Shown: positions 28,123 to 37,169 of the stretch, piece by piece | Position numbering within the stretch: the stretch's first letter is position 1 | Layout: the number at the start of each line of letters is the position of its first letter | Notes under the pieces: model-generated | The model's database searches: none | What the model was told of the DNA's origin: nothing | The model's input: the letters and a program-made list of their open reading frames with translations, nothing else | Translations under genes and position numbers: made by a program | NCBI GenBank assembly: GCA_016721565.1 | Contig: JADKHW010000024.1 | Location: 1-60,807, forward strand | DNA length: 60,807 bases | Direction: 5' to 3' | From: a bacterium | GTDB lineage: Bacteria > Electryoneota > RPQS01

Positions 28123-28163
28123 CGCCGAGCGGGGATTTAGCGTAGCGGTTCCCCGCCGGAATC
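28123..28163 (+). repeat. Left 41-bp inverted repeat of the restriction cassette
   Basis: It matches the reverse complement of 31481-31521 at 39 of 41 positions. It is itself an imperfect palindrome (GCGGGGA pairs with TCCCCGC, extended by CCG/CGG past a bulged A), with a 14-base loop. It ends 18 bases before the ATG of the restriction gene, so in RNA it would form a hairpin right beside the translation start. Confidence 0.85.
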
Positions 28164-28181
28164 TGAAAAACAAACGAGCAA

Positions 28182-31100
28182 ATGCCCAAGCAAACAGTTT
28201 TCGAGATCATGCTTGAATATGCGGCAACGCTGAAAGAAAATTTTTCAGCTCGTGTATCCGCGCAACCGGAAGATCAGCTTAAAGCACCCGTGATTCGCTT
28301 GTTGACTGCGATTGGAGCAACCACAAGACATGAGGTCATCGCGCGTACTGAAGCACAAGTTAAGAATCTTGGCGCAAGACCGGACCTTGGAGTAACGGTT
28401 AATGGATTGCTCTGTGGATACGTAGAATTAAAAGCGCCAGACAAGAGCATAGACCCGAAGGATTTCTCCGACGCAGATAAGAAGCAATGGGAAAAATTGA
28501 AAACTTTGCCAAACCTGATTTATACAAACGGAACAGAGTGGCGGCTATATCAGAATGGTAAGCTTGACGAGAACGCATTGGTCCAATTTAAGTACGATGT
28601 CACTAAACGAGGGAAAGAGGCCGTTACCAAAGAAAGCGAGAACAAGCTAAGGCACATGTTGGAGTTTTTCTTTTGTTGGGCACCAATTGCACCAAAGAAT
28701 CCGGAGCAGCTTGCAGAGTTGTTGGCGCCGATGTGCCATATCTTGCGGGACTTTGTGCTTGACTCAATTCAGGACAAGAACTCCAATCTTGCAACGCTTG
28801 CTCGCGAATGGCGGAGCGTGTTATTCCCTGACGCTGATGATGCGCGATTTGCAGATGCGTACGCGCAAACGCTCACATATGGACTCTTGCTTGCGCGATT
28901 TGGACACGATACGCCACTCGACTTAGACAATGCTCCGAAACGGCTTGAATCACATCACGGATTGTTGGCACAAGCGGTGCGACTGTTGGCACAAGACGAA
29001 GTCAGAAAGATATTTCGGTTGCCGCCGATCTATTGGTACGAGCTATTAACGCAATTGACTTGAGTGCTTTAGCACATCTTGGTGATGAACCGTGGCTGTA
29101 CTTCTACGAGGATTTTCTTTCTAAGTATGATCCGAAGTTAAGAAAGGATTACGGCGTTTATTATACGCCCCACCAAGTCATTCGTACTCAAGTTCATCTA
29201 ATTTCTGAACTGCTCGAAAAGAAATTTGATAAAGAGCTTCGCCTTTGCAGACAAGGGCGTGCTCTTCCTTGACCCCGCTGCGGGAACGGGTGCATATCCG
29301 CTCTATGCAATGCAACACAGCCTTGATAAGGTACAGGAAAAGTATGGCGGGGAAGCGTCTCCGGAGTCATGCGAGTAGAGTCGGTGAGAACATGAATGCG
29401 TTTGAAGTCCTCGTTGGACCTTATGCCGTCGCTCACATGCGTCTGACTCAGGCAATCTTGGACAAGGGAGGGATGCTGCCACCGGAGGGTGCGCAAATCT
29501 ACTTGACAGACACGCTTGAATCGCCAAACCTTGTGGAAGAGCGCCAGGACTTTCTTTTTCAGAAGCGCCTTACAATTGAACACAAGCGAACAGAAAGTAA
29601 AATCGGCAACGCAAAGCGGAGTCTTGGCAATCCACCCTATGATCGGCAGGAACGCGAGCGAGGTGATACGACAACCCAACTGAAGGGTGGTTGGGTCCGC
29701 TTCGGCGAAGGAGACGCACAATCTCCGCAGACAAGTATTCTATCGGATTTCCTTGAACCTGCAAGCAAGAGCGGCAAAGGCGGACATCTTCGCAACCTCT
29801 ATAACGATTACGTATATTTCTGGCGTTGGGCTCTGTGGAAAGTCTTTGAGCAGAATAAGAAGCCAGGTGTTGTGTCGTTCATAACGGCGTCTTCATATCT
29901 GAAGGGTCCGGGGTTCGTAGGAATGCGTGAACACATGCGGCGCGTTCTGGACGAACTTTGGATAATTGATCTTGAAGGCGATAATTTAGGTGCAAGGAAG
30001 TCCGAAAATGTTTTTGCAATTCAAACTCCTGTTGCGATAGCCGTTGTTGTTCGATACAAGAAAGGCAAACCTGAGACTCCGGCCAAGGTTTGGTACACGA
30101 AAATTTCTGGAACTCGAAAAGAGAAATTATCTGTACTTGCTGGTGTCAAGTCGGTGCGCAACTTGAAGTGGCAAGAGTGCCCGAAAGGCTGGCAAGAGAT
30201 ATTCATACCAAAAACAAAGGGTGACTATTCGGCTTGGCCAAAATTGACAGATATTTTCCCTTGGCAGCATTCTGGTATGAAGTATCATAGGACATGGACG
30301 ATAGGTGAAAGTCAAGAAGTCTTGGAAGTACGTTGGCGGGCATTGATGCGAGCAAGCATTGAAGAGCGCCGAGCACTCTTCATGGAGACAGGCGACAGGA
30401 AGATTCAAAGCGAGTATCGAAACCCATTCGGAAATCCAAGGGTATTGCCAGCGATTGAAACTCTCAAGTCAAGTTCACCTTGTCCGACAATCATCAGACT
30501 TGGATACCGAAGCTTTGACAGGCAGTATTGTATTCTTGACAATCGACTTGGGGATAGGCTTCGCCCAGTTCTCACCCAAGTGTATGGAAAGGAGCAAGTT
30601 TACATAACAAGCTTACTTACAAAAGTTCTTGGTGATGGACTAGCGGCAACAGCGACAGCCAACGTTCCTGATATTGACCATTTCTGTAATCGAGGCGGCA
30701 AAGACATAATTCCACTCTATCGGGATGGAGGAGGCATTAGCCTAACGTAAATCACGGATTGCTCGCGTATGCAAAGGGAAATTGGTAATAGCGTGGATAC
30801 AGTGGACTTGTACGCTTATACCTATGCGCCGCTATCCGCCTCAAACTATTCAAACATGTTTCGTGAAGAATTGAGTACGCCAGGGCCTCGCATACCGATA
30901 ACCAAAGACAAGAAATTGTTTGCGGAAGTTGCCGCGCAAGGTCGAAACCTCATTTGGCTTCACACTTACGCCGAGCGATTTGTCCCGAAAGGCAAGAACC
31001 GCGGTAAGGTTCCGAAAGGTCGCGCAAAGTGTTTGCAGGGAGTGCCTGAGGGTGAAGACGACTACCCTGATAAGTATTATTATGATCAAGCAGGGCAGAC

Positions 31101-31482
31101 GTTGCATATTAACGGGGGCAGATTTGCACCAGTTTCTAAGGAGGTTTTCGAGTTTAGCGTGTCGGGGCTAAAGGTAGTTCAATCATGGCTAAACTACCGC
31201 ATGAAAAAGGGAGCGGGTAAGAAGTCCTCAGAATTGGACAAGATCAGACCAACCAATTGGACCAACGAGTTAACAACAGAGCTACCCGAATTGTTGTGGG
31301 TGCTTGAAGCAACGATTGAGAAGCAGCCGAGCTTTCACGCCTTTTGAACATGGTTGTTGAAGGTGATGTCTTTCTTGAGTCTGAGCTTCCGAAACCAACC
31401 CGAAGCGGAGGTTGAAGCACCAGAAACGGGTCATGATGAGAAACCGAAAGATCAGATTGACGTATTTAAGAATAAATCCTGA
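28182..31482 (+). pseudogene. Type ISP restriction-modification enzyme, single chain, frameshifted
   Basis: About 1100 codons in one gene, read in pieces. At 28182-29063 an N-terminal nuclease has P-D-L-G then Y-V-E-L-K-A-P, a PD-(D/E)xK site. A second frame carries Y-F-Y-E-D-F-L-S-K-Y-D-P and G-V-Y-Y-T-P, then N6-adenine methyltransferase motif I (D-P-A-A-G-T-G-A-Y-P-L) in a third frame. The piece at 29370-30735 has motif IV (G-N-P-P-Y-D-R). The end (Y-A-Y-T-Y-A-P-L-S-A-S-N-Y and S-G-L-K-V-V-Q-S-W) is the target-recognition/C-terminal domain of type ISP enzymes, which cut and methylate without separate subunits. I count about seven frame changes (near 29045, 29245, 29365, 30737, 30785, 31345, 31412). 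The stop at 31480-31482 touches the right inverted repeat. Confidence 0.82.
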
Positions 31483-31521
31483 TTCCGGCGGGGAACCGCT
31501 TTGCTAAATCCCCGCTCGGCG
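31481..31521 (-). repeat. Right 41-bp inverted repeat of the restriction cassette
   Basis: The reverse complement of 28123-28163 with two mismatches. It begins inside the stop codon of the restriction gene. As part of the same transcript it could fold on its own (a terminator-like hairpin without a T-tract) or pair along its whole length with the left copy. Confidence 0.85.
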
Positions 31522-31614
31522 GAAGCGGATGGGGTTTGCCTCCTTTCTTCAAAATTTTACCCTAACTCCAGTCCCCGTCTTTGTTTATTAAGTCCAATAT
31601 TTGAGATTTTTCTC

Positions 31615-31643
31615 TTGACCATCTGTTCAATATTCCGTATATT
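31615..31643 (+). promoter_or_regulatory. Sigma-70-like promoter before lpxB
   Basis: TTGACC (31615-31620), a 17-base spacer and TATATT (31638-31643): one mismatch to consensus in each box. It lies about 95 bases before the lpxB start in AT-rich sequence just outside the restriction cassette, and would drive lpxB and the genes after it. Confidence 0.6.
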
Positions 31644-31737
31644 ATGTGACTATGAATTTCAAAGACTTGGGCCATGTGAAAAATGGTGCACCCCCGAAAA
31701 TTAACATGCTGTTTATCAATAACTCCTGTTCCGCCAA

Positions 31738-33026
31738 TTGTTAGGATTGAACCAAATATCAAGCACTTCCGGTAAACCTACCGTGTTCATTTCTGCCGGA
31801 GAAGCTTCGGGGGATTTTCATGGGTCGTTTGTGGTGCAAAGTCTTAAGGAACAGTTGCCTGATGCTACGCTCTTTGGGTTGGGCGGGGATCGGATGCAGG
31901 CTCAGGGGGTGGAGCTGCTGTTTCATGCGAAGAAGCTGGCGTTTATGGGGTTTGCCGAAGTGGTGCGGCACCTGCCCTATGTGATGCATGTGCGGCGGAC
32001 GGTTTTGCGGGAAATTTTGACACGAAAACCGGACTTGCTCATTCTAATAGATTACCCCGGGCTGCACTTTAGCCTCCTGAGATATTTAAGTTCAAGGCAA
32101 AGTGTTTACAAGCCGAAAATCTTGTATTATATTGCTCCTCAGGTGTGGGCGTGGAAAGCCGCCCGCGGGCCGGAATTGGCCAAGTTAGCAGACCGGATTG
32201 CCGTCATTTTTCCGTTTGAAGAGCAGCTTTTTCAAGGATTTGGCGGGAATGCGAAATTTGTGGGTCATCCCCTGCTGGATGAAGCGGGAGATTTGCCCCC
32301 GAGAGGCGAGTTCCTCAAGAGCTTGGGAATCGAGCCGGATGCGCGTGTTTTAGGCCTCCTTCCGGGGTCCAGAAAACAGGAATTGCGCAGGCATTTGCCC
32401 GTGGTGGTCGAGACGGTGCGGGTACTAAAGAAGCTGATTCCGGATCTTGTATGTATATTGGCGGAGTCGCCGACGGTGGCGGCGGGGTTTTATGATGAGT
32501 ATCTACCCCCGGGGCCCGGCAAAGGGGGGGGGGGGGGGGCCCCCCCCCCCCCGGGGGGGGGGGGAGACCGGAGATCATTCGGGCGCGGGGAGTGTCGCAT
32601 GAACTGCTGGCGCACGCGAATGCCAGCTTGGTGAAGTCGGGCTCTTCAACGATTGAAGCGGCGTACTTCGGGAATCCGTATGTTGTGTTCTATAAGACCT
32701 CGGCTGTGAGCTTTGCGATTGGCAAGCGGATTGTGAAAGTCCCGCACATCGCGATGGCGAATTTGCTGGCTCGTGAAGAGGTTGTGCCGGAATTTGTGCA
32801 GGATGATGCCAATCCGGATAAGCTCGCCGGAGCTTTACTGCCGCTGTTGACTGTGCCTGATGCGATTCGCAATGCACGCGCGAAGCTTGCCAAAGTGCGC
32901 GCGCAGTTGGGTGAGCCGGGTGCGGGGAAAAGAGTTGCGGAGATGGCGGTGGAGCTTTTGAAAATTGAGACGTACCCGTTGAGCGGGGGGAGGCTCGAGG
33001 GAGTGCTCTTGTTGGAGTTTGTTTGA
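31738..33026 (+). CDS. lpxB: Lipid-A-disaccharide synthase, interrupted by a corrupted stretch
   Basis: LpxB joins UDP-2,3-diacylglucosamine to lipid X to make the lipid A disaccharide. The N-terminal part (31738 to about 32510) has I-S-A-G-E-A-S-G-D-F-H-G, the signature of the family, then F-M-G-F-A-E-V, Y-I-A-P-Q-V-W-A-W and L-L-P-G-S-R-K-Q-E. The C-terminal part continues in another frame from about 32570 with A-H-A-N-A-S-L-V-K-S-G-S-S-T-I-E-A. Between them 32520-32572 is almost pure G and C homopolymer and replaces about 15-20 codons. The gene is therefore probably intact in the organism. The start is uncertain: TTG at 31738 or 31747, since no ATG is available after the upstream stop. It implies an outer membrane with lipid A. 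Confidence 0.85.
32505..32564. other. Homopolymer artefact inside lpxB
   Basis: C5, G4, C3, then runs of 16 G, 13 C and 12 G. Neither strand gives sensible protein, while LpxB homology resumes on both sides. No natural coding sequence in the window resembles it. Confidence 0.8.
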
Positions 33027-33047
33027 ATTGCCAACGGGAGAAATGAG

Positions 33048-33485
33048 ATGCGTTTACTTGGATTTGCAACTGTTCTCGGGATGTTTATGTGCTCATCCCT
33101 GCTGTTCGCGTTTGAACAGTCGGACGATCCCTCCAATGTCATGGCGCCGAAGCGCGTTGTGATTCAACTTTGCACGCCTACTGCTGACGCGGGCGCGGGA
33201 TGTAATCCTGCTGAGCGCGTGAGCAAGTCCACGACGTTCGGTTTGCGCAATGGCGTCAATGCCTCAATCGCTACCGTGCGCTACGGCATCAGCGAGCTTG
33301 CCCAAGCGCCGCGAATGGTGCGTGAAACCATAACTGCTACGGCGGCAACGATTCGCACGGCGGGTGACACATCCTGCAACGCGACCGATTCGATGCTGAC
33401 CGTTCTCTACTCTTTGACGACTGCCTTCTTACGAACCGTCTCCTCTTCTATCTCGGCACTCGCTTCGGCCATCTGGCCGTTCTGA
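33048..33485 (+). CDS. Small secreted protein of unknown function
   Basis: 145 codons from ATG 33048, with a GGGAG sequence upstream. It opens with a signal-peptide-like M-R-L-L-G-F-A-T-V-L-G-M-F-M-C-S-S-L-L-F ending near A-F-E-Q. The rest is Ala/Thr/Ser-rich with four scattered Cys and no known domain. The last 60-120 bases overlap, in another frame, sequence that reads convincingly as the N-terminus of the following DUF374 acyltransferase. The true end of this protein is therefore doubtful, and a frameshift may separate the two genes differently from what is shown. It sits between two lipid-metabolism genes but gives no clue to function. Confidence 0.4.
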   Translation: MRLLGFATVLGMFMCSSLLFAFEQSDDPSNVMAPKRVVIQLCTPTADAGAGCNPAERVSKSTTFGLRNGVNASIATVRYGISELAQAPRMVRETITATAATIRTAGDTSCNATDSMLTVLYSLTTAFLRTVSSSISALASAIWPF

Positions 33486-33505
33486 TTCTCGGCGCAACGT
33501 GGCGG

Positions 33506-34075
33506 ATGCGTGTGACGGGCTTCGACGGAGCCGAGTCGTACATGCGCGCACGCAAACCGCTGGTGATGGTGACGTGGCACGGACGATTGATCGGTTCGAC
33601 GTATCATTGCCGCAAGCGTAACGTGGTGGCGATGATTTCGCAGCACCGCGACGGCGAATTGGTTTCGCAAGTTGTCGAGAAGATCGGCTATGAAACTGTG
33701 CGCGGCAGTTCGACGCGCGGCGGATCAACTGCCGCACTCGGCATGATTGACAAAGTACGCGCAGGACAGAGCGCCGCGATGATTGGCGACGGCCCGCGCG
33801 GACCGATTTACAAATTGAAACCCGGCGCCGCGTATATTGCTCTGGCCAGCGGCGCCGATGTGATGCCCGTTATCTTTGCAGCCAATCGAGCTTGGGTATT
33901 TCGCTCGTGGGACCGGTTTACTGTTCCGAAACCGTTCGCGCGGGTTTTTTTGTATTATGGCCAGCCGATTGCGCATCCCGGCGAAGGCGCGGACTTAAGA
34001 GAGTTCACGCGCAAGATTGAAGACGCGCTGGAAGCGCTCAGATTAAGAGCTGAATCAGACGCTGCTTCGGTGTAA
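33506..34075 (+). CDS. DUF374 lysophospholipid acyltransferase-like protein
   Basis: 190 residues from ATG 33506, but the true N-terminus lies further upstream. The same frame is open from 33368 and reads L-L-F-Y-L-G-T-R-F-G-H-L-A-V-L-I-L-G-A-T before this ATG, as expected for the family, yet contains no ATG, GTG or TTG. The start is therefore unresolved. Diagnostic motifs are V-T-W-H-G-R-L, Q-H-R-D-G-E-L, R-G-S-S-T-R-G-G and G-D-G-P-R-G-P, the pattern of DUF374 proteins related to LPLAT acyltransferases. Its location beside lpxB suggests acylation of a lipid A or phospholipid intermediate at the inner membrane (inference). The neighbouring reading-frame problem probably reflects an indel between 33360 and 33430. 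Confidence 0.8.
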   Translation: MRVTGFDGAESYMRARKPLVMVTWHGRLIGSTYHCRKRNVVAMISQHRDGELVSQVVEKIGYETVRGSSTRGGSTAALGMIDKVRAGQSAAMIGDGPRGPIYKLKPGAAYIALASGADVMPVIFAANRAWVFRSWDRFTVPKPFARVFLYYGQPIAHPGEGADLREFTRKIEDALEALRLRAESDAASV

Positions 34076-34153
34076 TTCGGTTCGTTCGCTGTTCCTCATT
34101 TCTTTCCTCAGAATATCCCACCCTTTCCATCGTTTGTTGTATGGAGGTGTCCT

Positions 34154-35650
34154 CTGGCTCAGAATTCCCTTTTTCGTAAGAAAACTCTGGAAGCATGTCT
34201 TGCAGAAGCCGCAGGTGAAAATCGGTTGCGGCGTGTGCTCACCGCAACGGGACTAACGAGTCTCGGCGTCGGTGCAATTATCGGTACGGGTATTTTTGTT
34301 TTGACGGGAATCGCGGCGCACGACAAAACCGGTCCGGCGCTGATTCTCTCGTTTGTGGTGGCGGGCTTGGCGTGTATTTTTGCCGCGCTGTGTTACGCCG
34401 AGTTTGCTTCGATGGTTCCGATTGCGGGTTCGGCCTACACGTATGCTTATGCAACGATGGGTGAGCTGTTCGCGTGGATCATCGGGTGGGACTTGCTGTT
34501 GGAATACACGGTTGCTTCGGCAACGGTGGCGCACGGATGGTCGCACTACTTTCAGGAGTTTATCTCCATATTCGGATTGGAGTGGCCAAAGATTTTGGCT
34601 AAAGCGCCCTTCGACTTTGATCCGGCGTTGGGGCATTTTGTCACAACGGGCGCGATGATTGATTTGCCGGCGGTGTTGGCGGCGTTGGTTGTGACGGTGT
34701 TGCTCGTTCGCGGTATCAAAGAGAGCGCGACGGTGAACAACGTGATGGTGGCGGTGAAGCTTGCCGTTGTCGCGTTGGTGATTGTCGTCGGGGCGTTTTA
34801 TGTGAATCCGGAAAACTGGACGCCGTTTGCGCCGTTTGGCTATACGGGAATTTCGTTCTTTGGGCATTTGATTCACGGGCAGACCGGGCCGGGCGGAGCG
34901 CCGGTTGGAATGCTTGCCGGAGCCGCGATTATTTTCTTTGCCTATATCGGGTTTGACGCGGTTTCGACGCATGCCGAAGAGGCGAAGAATCCGAAGAAGG
35001 ATATTCCGCGCGGAATTATTTGGTCGTTGGTGTTGTGCACGGTTCTGTATATCGCGGTCTCGGCAATCATCACGGGCATGGTTCCTTATGACCAGATCAA
35101 CATCGACGCTCCGGTTGCCAGCGCATTTGATCAGCAAGGGTTAGGTTGGGCGCACTTCTTGATTTCGATTGGCGCGATTACGGGTATCTCGTCGGTGCTG
35201 TTAGTGATGATGTTGTCACAGCCGCGTGTGATGTTGGCCATGGCACGAGATGGGTTGGTGTCGGAAAAGGTATTTGGCGCGATTCATCCGAAGTATCGCA
35301 CACCGTGGATCGGGACAATTGTAAACGGGCTGGTTGTGGCGACTCTGGGCGGTTTGCTGCCGCTCCGCTTACTGGCCGAGCTTGTGAATATCGGGACACT
35401 GCTCGCGTTTGTGATGGTCTGTATTGCCGTGTTGATTATGCGGTATCGTCATCCGGAGGCAGAGCGTCCGTTTAGAGCGCCGTTCTTCCCGTTGATTCCA
35501 ATTCTTGGAATTGCGACAAGTTTACTGTTGATGCTCTCGCTGCCGGTTGAGAATTGGTATCGTCTGGGCGGCTGGCTGCTGATTGGTTTTGCAATCTACT
35601 TCGGCTACGGCAAGGCTCACAGTTACATCGGTAGGCGAGCCGCTGCATGA
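34154..35650 (+). CDS. APC-family cationic amino acid permease-like transporter
   Basis: About 498 residues and 12 or more membrane helices. The usual first-helix motif G-V-G-A-I-I-G-T-G-I-F-V-L-T-G and the helix 6-8 motif I-G-F-D-A-V-S-T-H-A-E-E-A-K-N-P-K-K-D are intact, as in the CAT/YfnA subgroup. The first standard start in frame is TTG 34226, but homology-like sequence (S-L-F-R-K-K-T-L-E-A-C-L-A-E-A) continues upstream to a CTG at 34154. That CTG stands 5 bases after a perfect GGAGGT (34143-34148), so CTG is the most likely start. The substrate is probably an amino acid. The stop overlaps the start of a second APC permease by four bases (ATGA), so the two are co-translated. Confidence 0.88.
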   Translation: MAQNSLFRKKTLEACLAEAAGENRLRRVLTATGLTSLGVGAIIGTGIFVLTGIAAHDKTGPALILSFVVAGLACIFAALCYAEFASMVPIAGSAYTYAYATMGELFAWIIGWDLLLEYTVASATVAHGWSHYFQEFISIFGLEWPKILAKAPFDFDPALGHFVTTGAMIDLPAVLAALVVTVLLVRGIKESATVNNVMVAVKLAVVALVIVVGAFYVNPENWTPFAPFGYTGISFFGHLIHGQTGPGGAPVGMLAGAAIIFFAYIGFDAVSTHAEEAKNPKKDIPRGIIWSLVLCTVLYIAVSAIITGMVPYDQINIDAPVASAFDQQGLGWAHFLISIGAITGISSVLLVMMLSQPRVMLAMARDGLVSEKVFGAIHPKYRTPWIGTIVNGLVVATLGGLLPLRLLAELVNIGTLLAFVMVCIAVLIMRYRHPEAERPFRAPFFPLIPILGIATSLLLMLSLPVENWYRLGGWLLIGFAIYFGYGKAHSYIGRRAAA

Positions 35651-37101
35651 AGCGGGAGCTGAAGTTAATCGATGCCACGATGCTGGTCGTCGGTTCGATG
35701 ATCGGCTCAGGTATCTTTATTGTCTCGGCGGATATTGCGCGTAATGTTGGTTCGGCAGGCTGGTTGATTGTGGTGTGGGTTGTCAGCGGAATTATGACGC
35801 TGATTCCGGCGGTCAGCTACGGCGAACTTTCGGGGATGTATCCGCAAGCGGGCGGGCAGTATGTTTATTTGCGTGAAGCGTACAATCCGTTAATCGGATT
35901 TTTGTACGGCTGGACGTTCTTTCTTGTCATTCAGTGCGGAACGATTGCGGCGGTTGCAGTGGCGTTTGCCAAATACACCGGCGTGATTATTCCGTGGTTC
36001 AGCGAAAAACATGTGTTGTTTGCGGCGGGTGATTTCAAGATCACGGCGGCGCAGTTGTTGGCGCTACTTCAAATCGCGCTGTTGACGTACATCAATATTC
36101 GCGGCGTGCGTCAAGGCAAGCAGGTGCAAAACCTGTTTACATTCGCGAAGATTGCCGTGCTATTGTTTGTGACGGCGTTGGGATTCAGCATTGCGGCCAA
36201 TCCTGATGTGATTGCGCAGAATTGGGCGAACGCTTGGACGGCGATGAAGACAACCGTATCTGACAGTGGTCTGGTTACGCGCGAATTGCTCGGTGGTGGA
36301 GATTTGTGGACGGCGTTTGGGTTGGCATCGGTGGGGTCGTTGTTTGCTCTCGATGCTTGGAACAGTTCGACTTTCACGGCTGGTGAGACGCATAATCCAA
36401 GAAAGACGATCGGGCAGAGTCTCGCGCTGGGAACGGGCATCGTCGTTTTGCTTTACATGACCACAAATTTTTCGTATCTCGCGATGCTGCCTGTGCAGGG
36501 AGATCCGAATGCGGCGGATGCATTGGGACGCGGAATGCAGTTTGCCGCGAGTGATCGAGTTGCGACTGCGGCAGCGGAGACGCTGTTCGGCGGTGCTGCG
36601 GCGATTCTAATTGCTGCGTGTGTGATGGTTTCGACGTTCGGGTGTAACAACGGAATTGTGTTGACCGGAGCGCGAGTCTATTACGCGATGGCACAACACG
36701 GGTTGTTCTTTAAGCAGGTCGGTAAACTAAACAGCCGACAGGTTCCGGCAGTTGCGCTGGTTGTGCAAGGTGTGTGGTCGGCAGTTTTGTGTTTGTCCGG
36801 AAAGTACGGCGACTTGCTGGATTATGTGATGTTTGCCACGATGCTGTTTTACATCTTTACGATTATCGGCATCTTTAGATTGCGCAAATCAAAGCCGGAT
36901 GAAGAGCGAATATTGAAAGCTCCAGCCTATCCGTACTTGCAGATACTTTACATTGGGTTGGCGACTGCGTTTTGTTTGAACTTGTTGATTCATAAGCCGC
37001 AATATTCTTGGCCGGGATTGATTATTGTGCTGTTGGGTGTGCCCGTGTTTTATATGTGGCGACGCAATCCCGGACCCCATCCCTCAACCCCTTCCCCGTA
37101 A
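35647..37101 (+). CDS. APC-family amino acid permease, second copy
   Basis: 484 residues with about 12 membrane helices, the first helix carrying V-G-S-M-I-G-S-G-I-F-I-V. The overall layout is that of LAT-type or YfnA-type transporters, including F-G-L-A-S-V-G-S-L-F-A-L-D-A-W in the sixth helix and a cytoplasmic G-E-T-H-N-P-R-K-T motif. It is only distantly related to the gene it overlaps, so this is not a simple tandem duplication; it may form a pair with a different substrate or act as an exchanger. The last dozen residues (Pro/Ser-rich, G-P-H-P-S-T-P-S-P) are unlike a transporter end and may be read into intergenic repeat sequence after an indel. Confidence 0.88.
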   Translation: MKRELKLIDATMLVVGSMIGSGIFIVSADIARNVGSAGWLIVVWVVSGIMTLIPAVSYGELSGMYPQAGGQYVYLREAYNPLIGFLYGWTFFLVIQCGTIAAVAVAFAKYTGVIIPWFSEKHVLFAAGDFKITAAQLLALLQIALLTYINIRGVRQGKQVQNLFTFAKIAVLLFVTALGFSIAANPDVIAQNWANAWTAMKTTVSDSGLVTRELLGGGDLWTAFGLASVGSLFALDAWNSSTFTAGETHNPRKTIGQSLALGTGIVVLLYMTTNFSYLAMLPVQGDPNAADALGRGMQFAASDRVATAAAETLFGGAAAILIAACVMVSTFGCNNGIVLTGARVYYAMAQHGLFFKQVGKLNSRQVPAVALVVQGVWSAVLCLSGKYGDLLDYVMFATMLFYIFTIIGIFRLRKSKPDEERILKAPAYPYLQILYIGLATAFCLNLLIHKPQYSWPGLIIVLLGVPVFYMWRRNPGPHPSTPSP

Positions 37102-37129
37102 ACGGAGAAAGGGAATGAAGATTACGCAC

Positions 37130-37157
37130 CCCCAAAATCTGCAGACAGATTTTGGGG
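37130..37157 (+). terminator. Perfect 11-bp hairpin between the permeases and the PHP-glycosyltransferase gene
   Basis: CCCCAAAATCT (37130-37140) pairs with AGATTTTGGGG (37147-37157) over GCAGAC. No T-tract follows, and the hairpin ends 12 bases before the next ATG, so it may act on translation or RNA stability rather than termination. Confidence 0.45.
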
Positions 37158-37169
37158 AAATCAGAATAT

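Noticed and set aside
28123..31521. Insertion sequence with terminal repeats and transposase
   Set aside because: The enclosed gene is a restriction-modification enzyme with nuclease and methyltransferase motifs; no transposase motif (DDE, Y1, HUH) is present between the repeats.
34253..35137. 294-codon open frame antisense to the first permease
   Set aside because: Arg/His-rich translation with no domain; a mirror of the permease codon pattern, as are several others (13866-14960 and 54820-55698).
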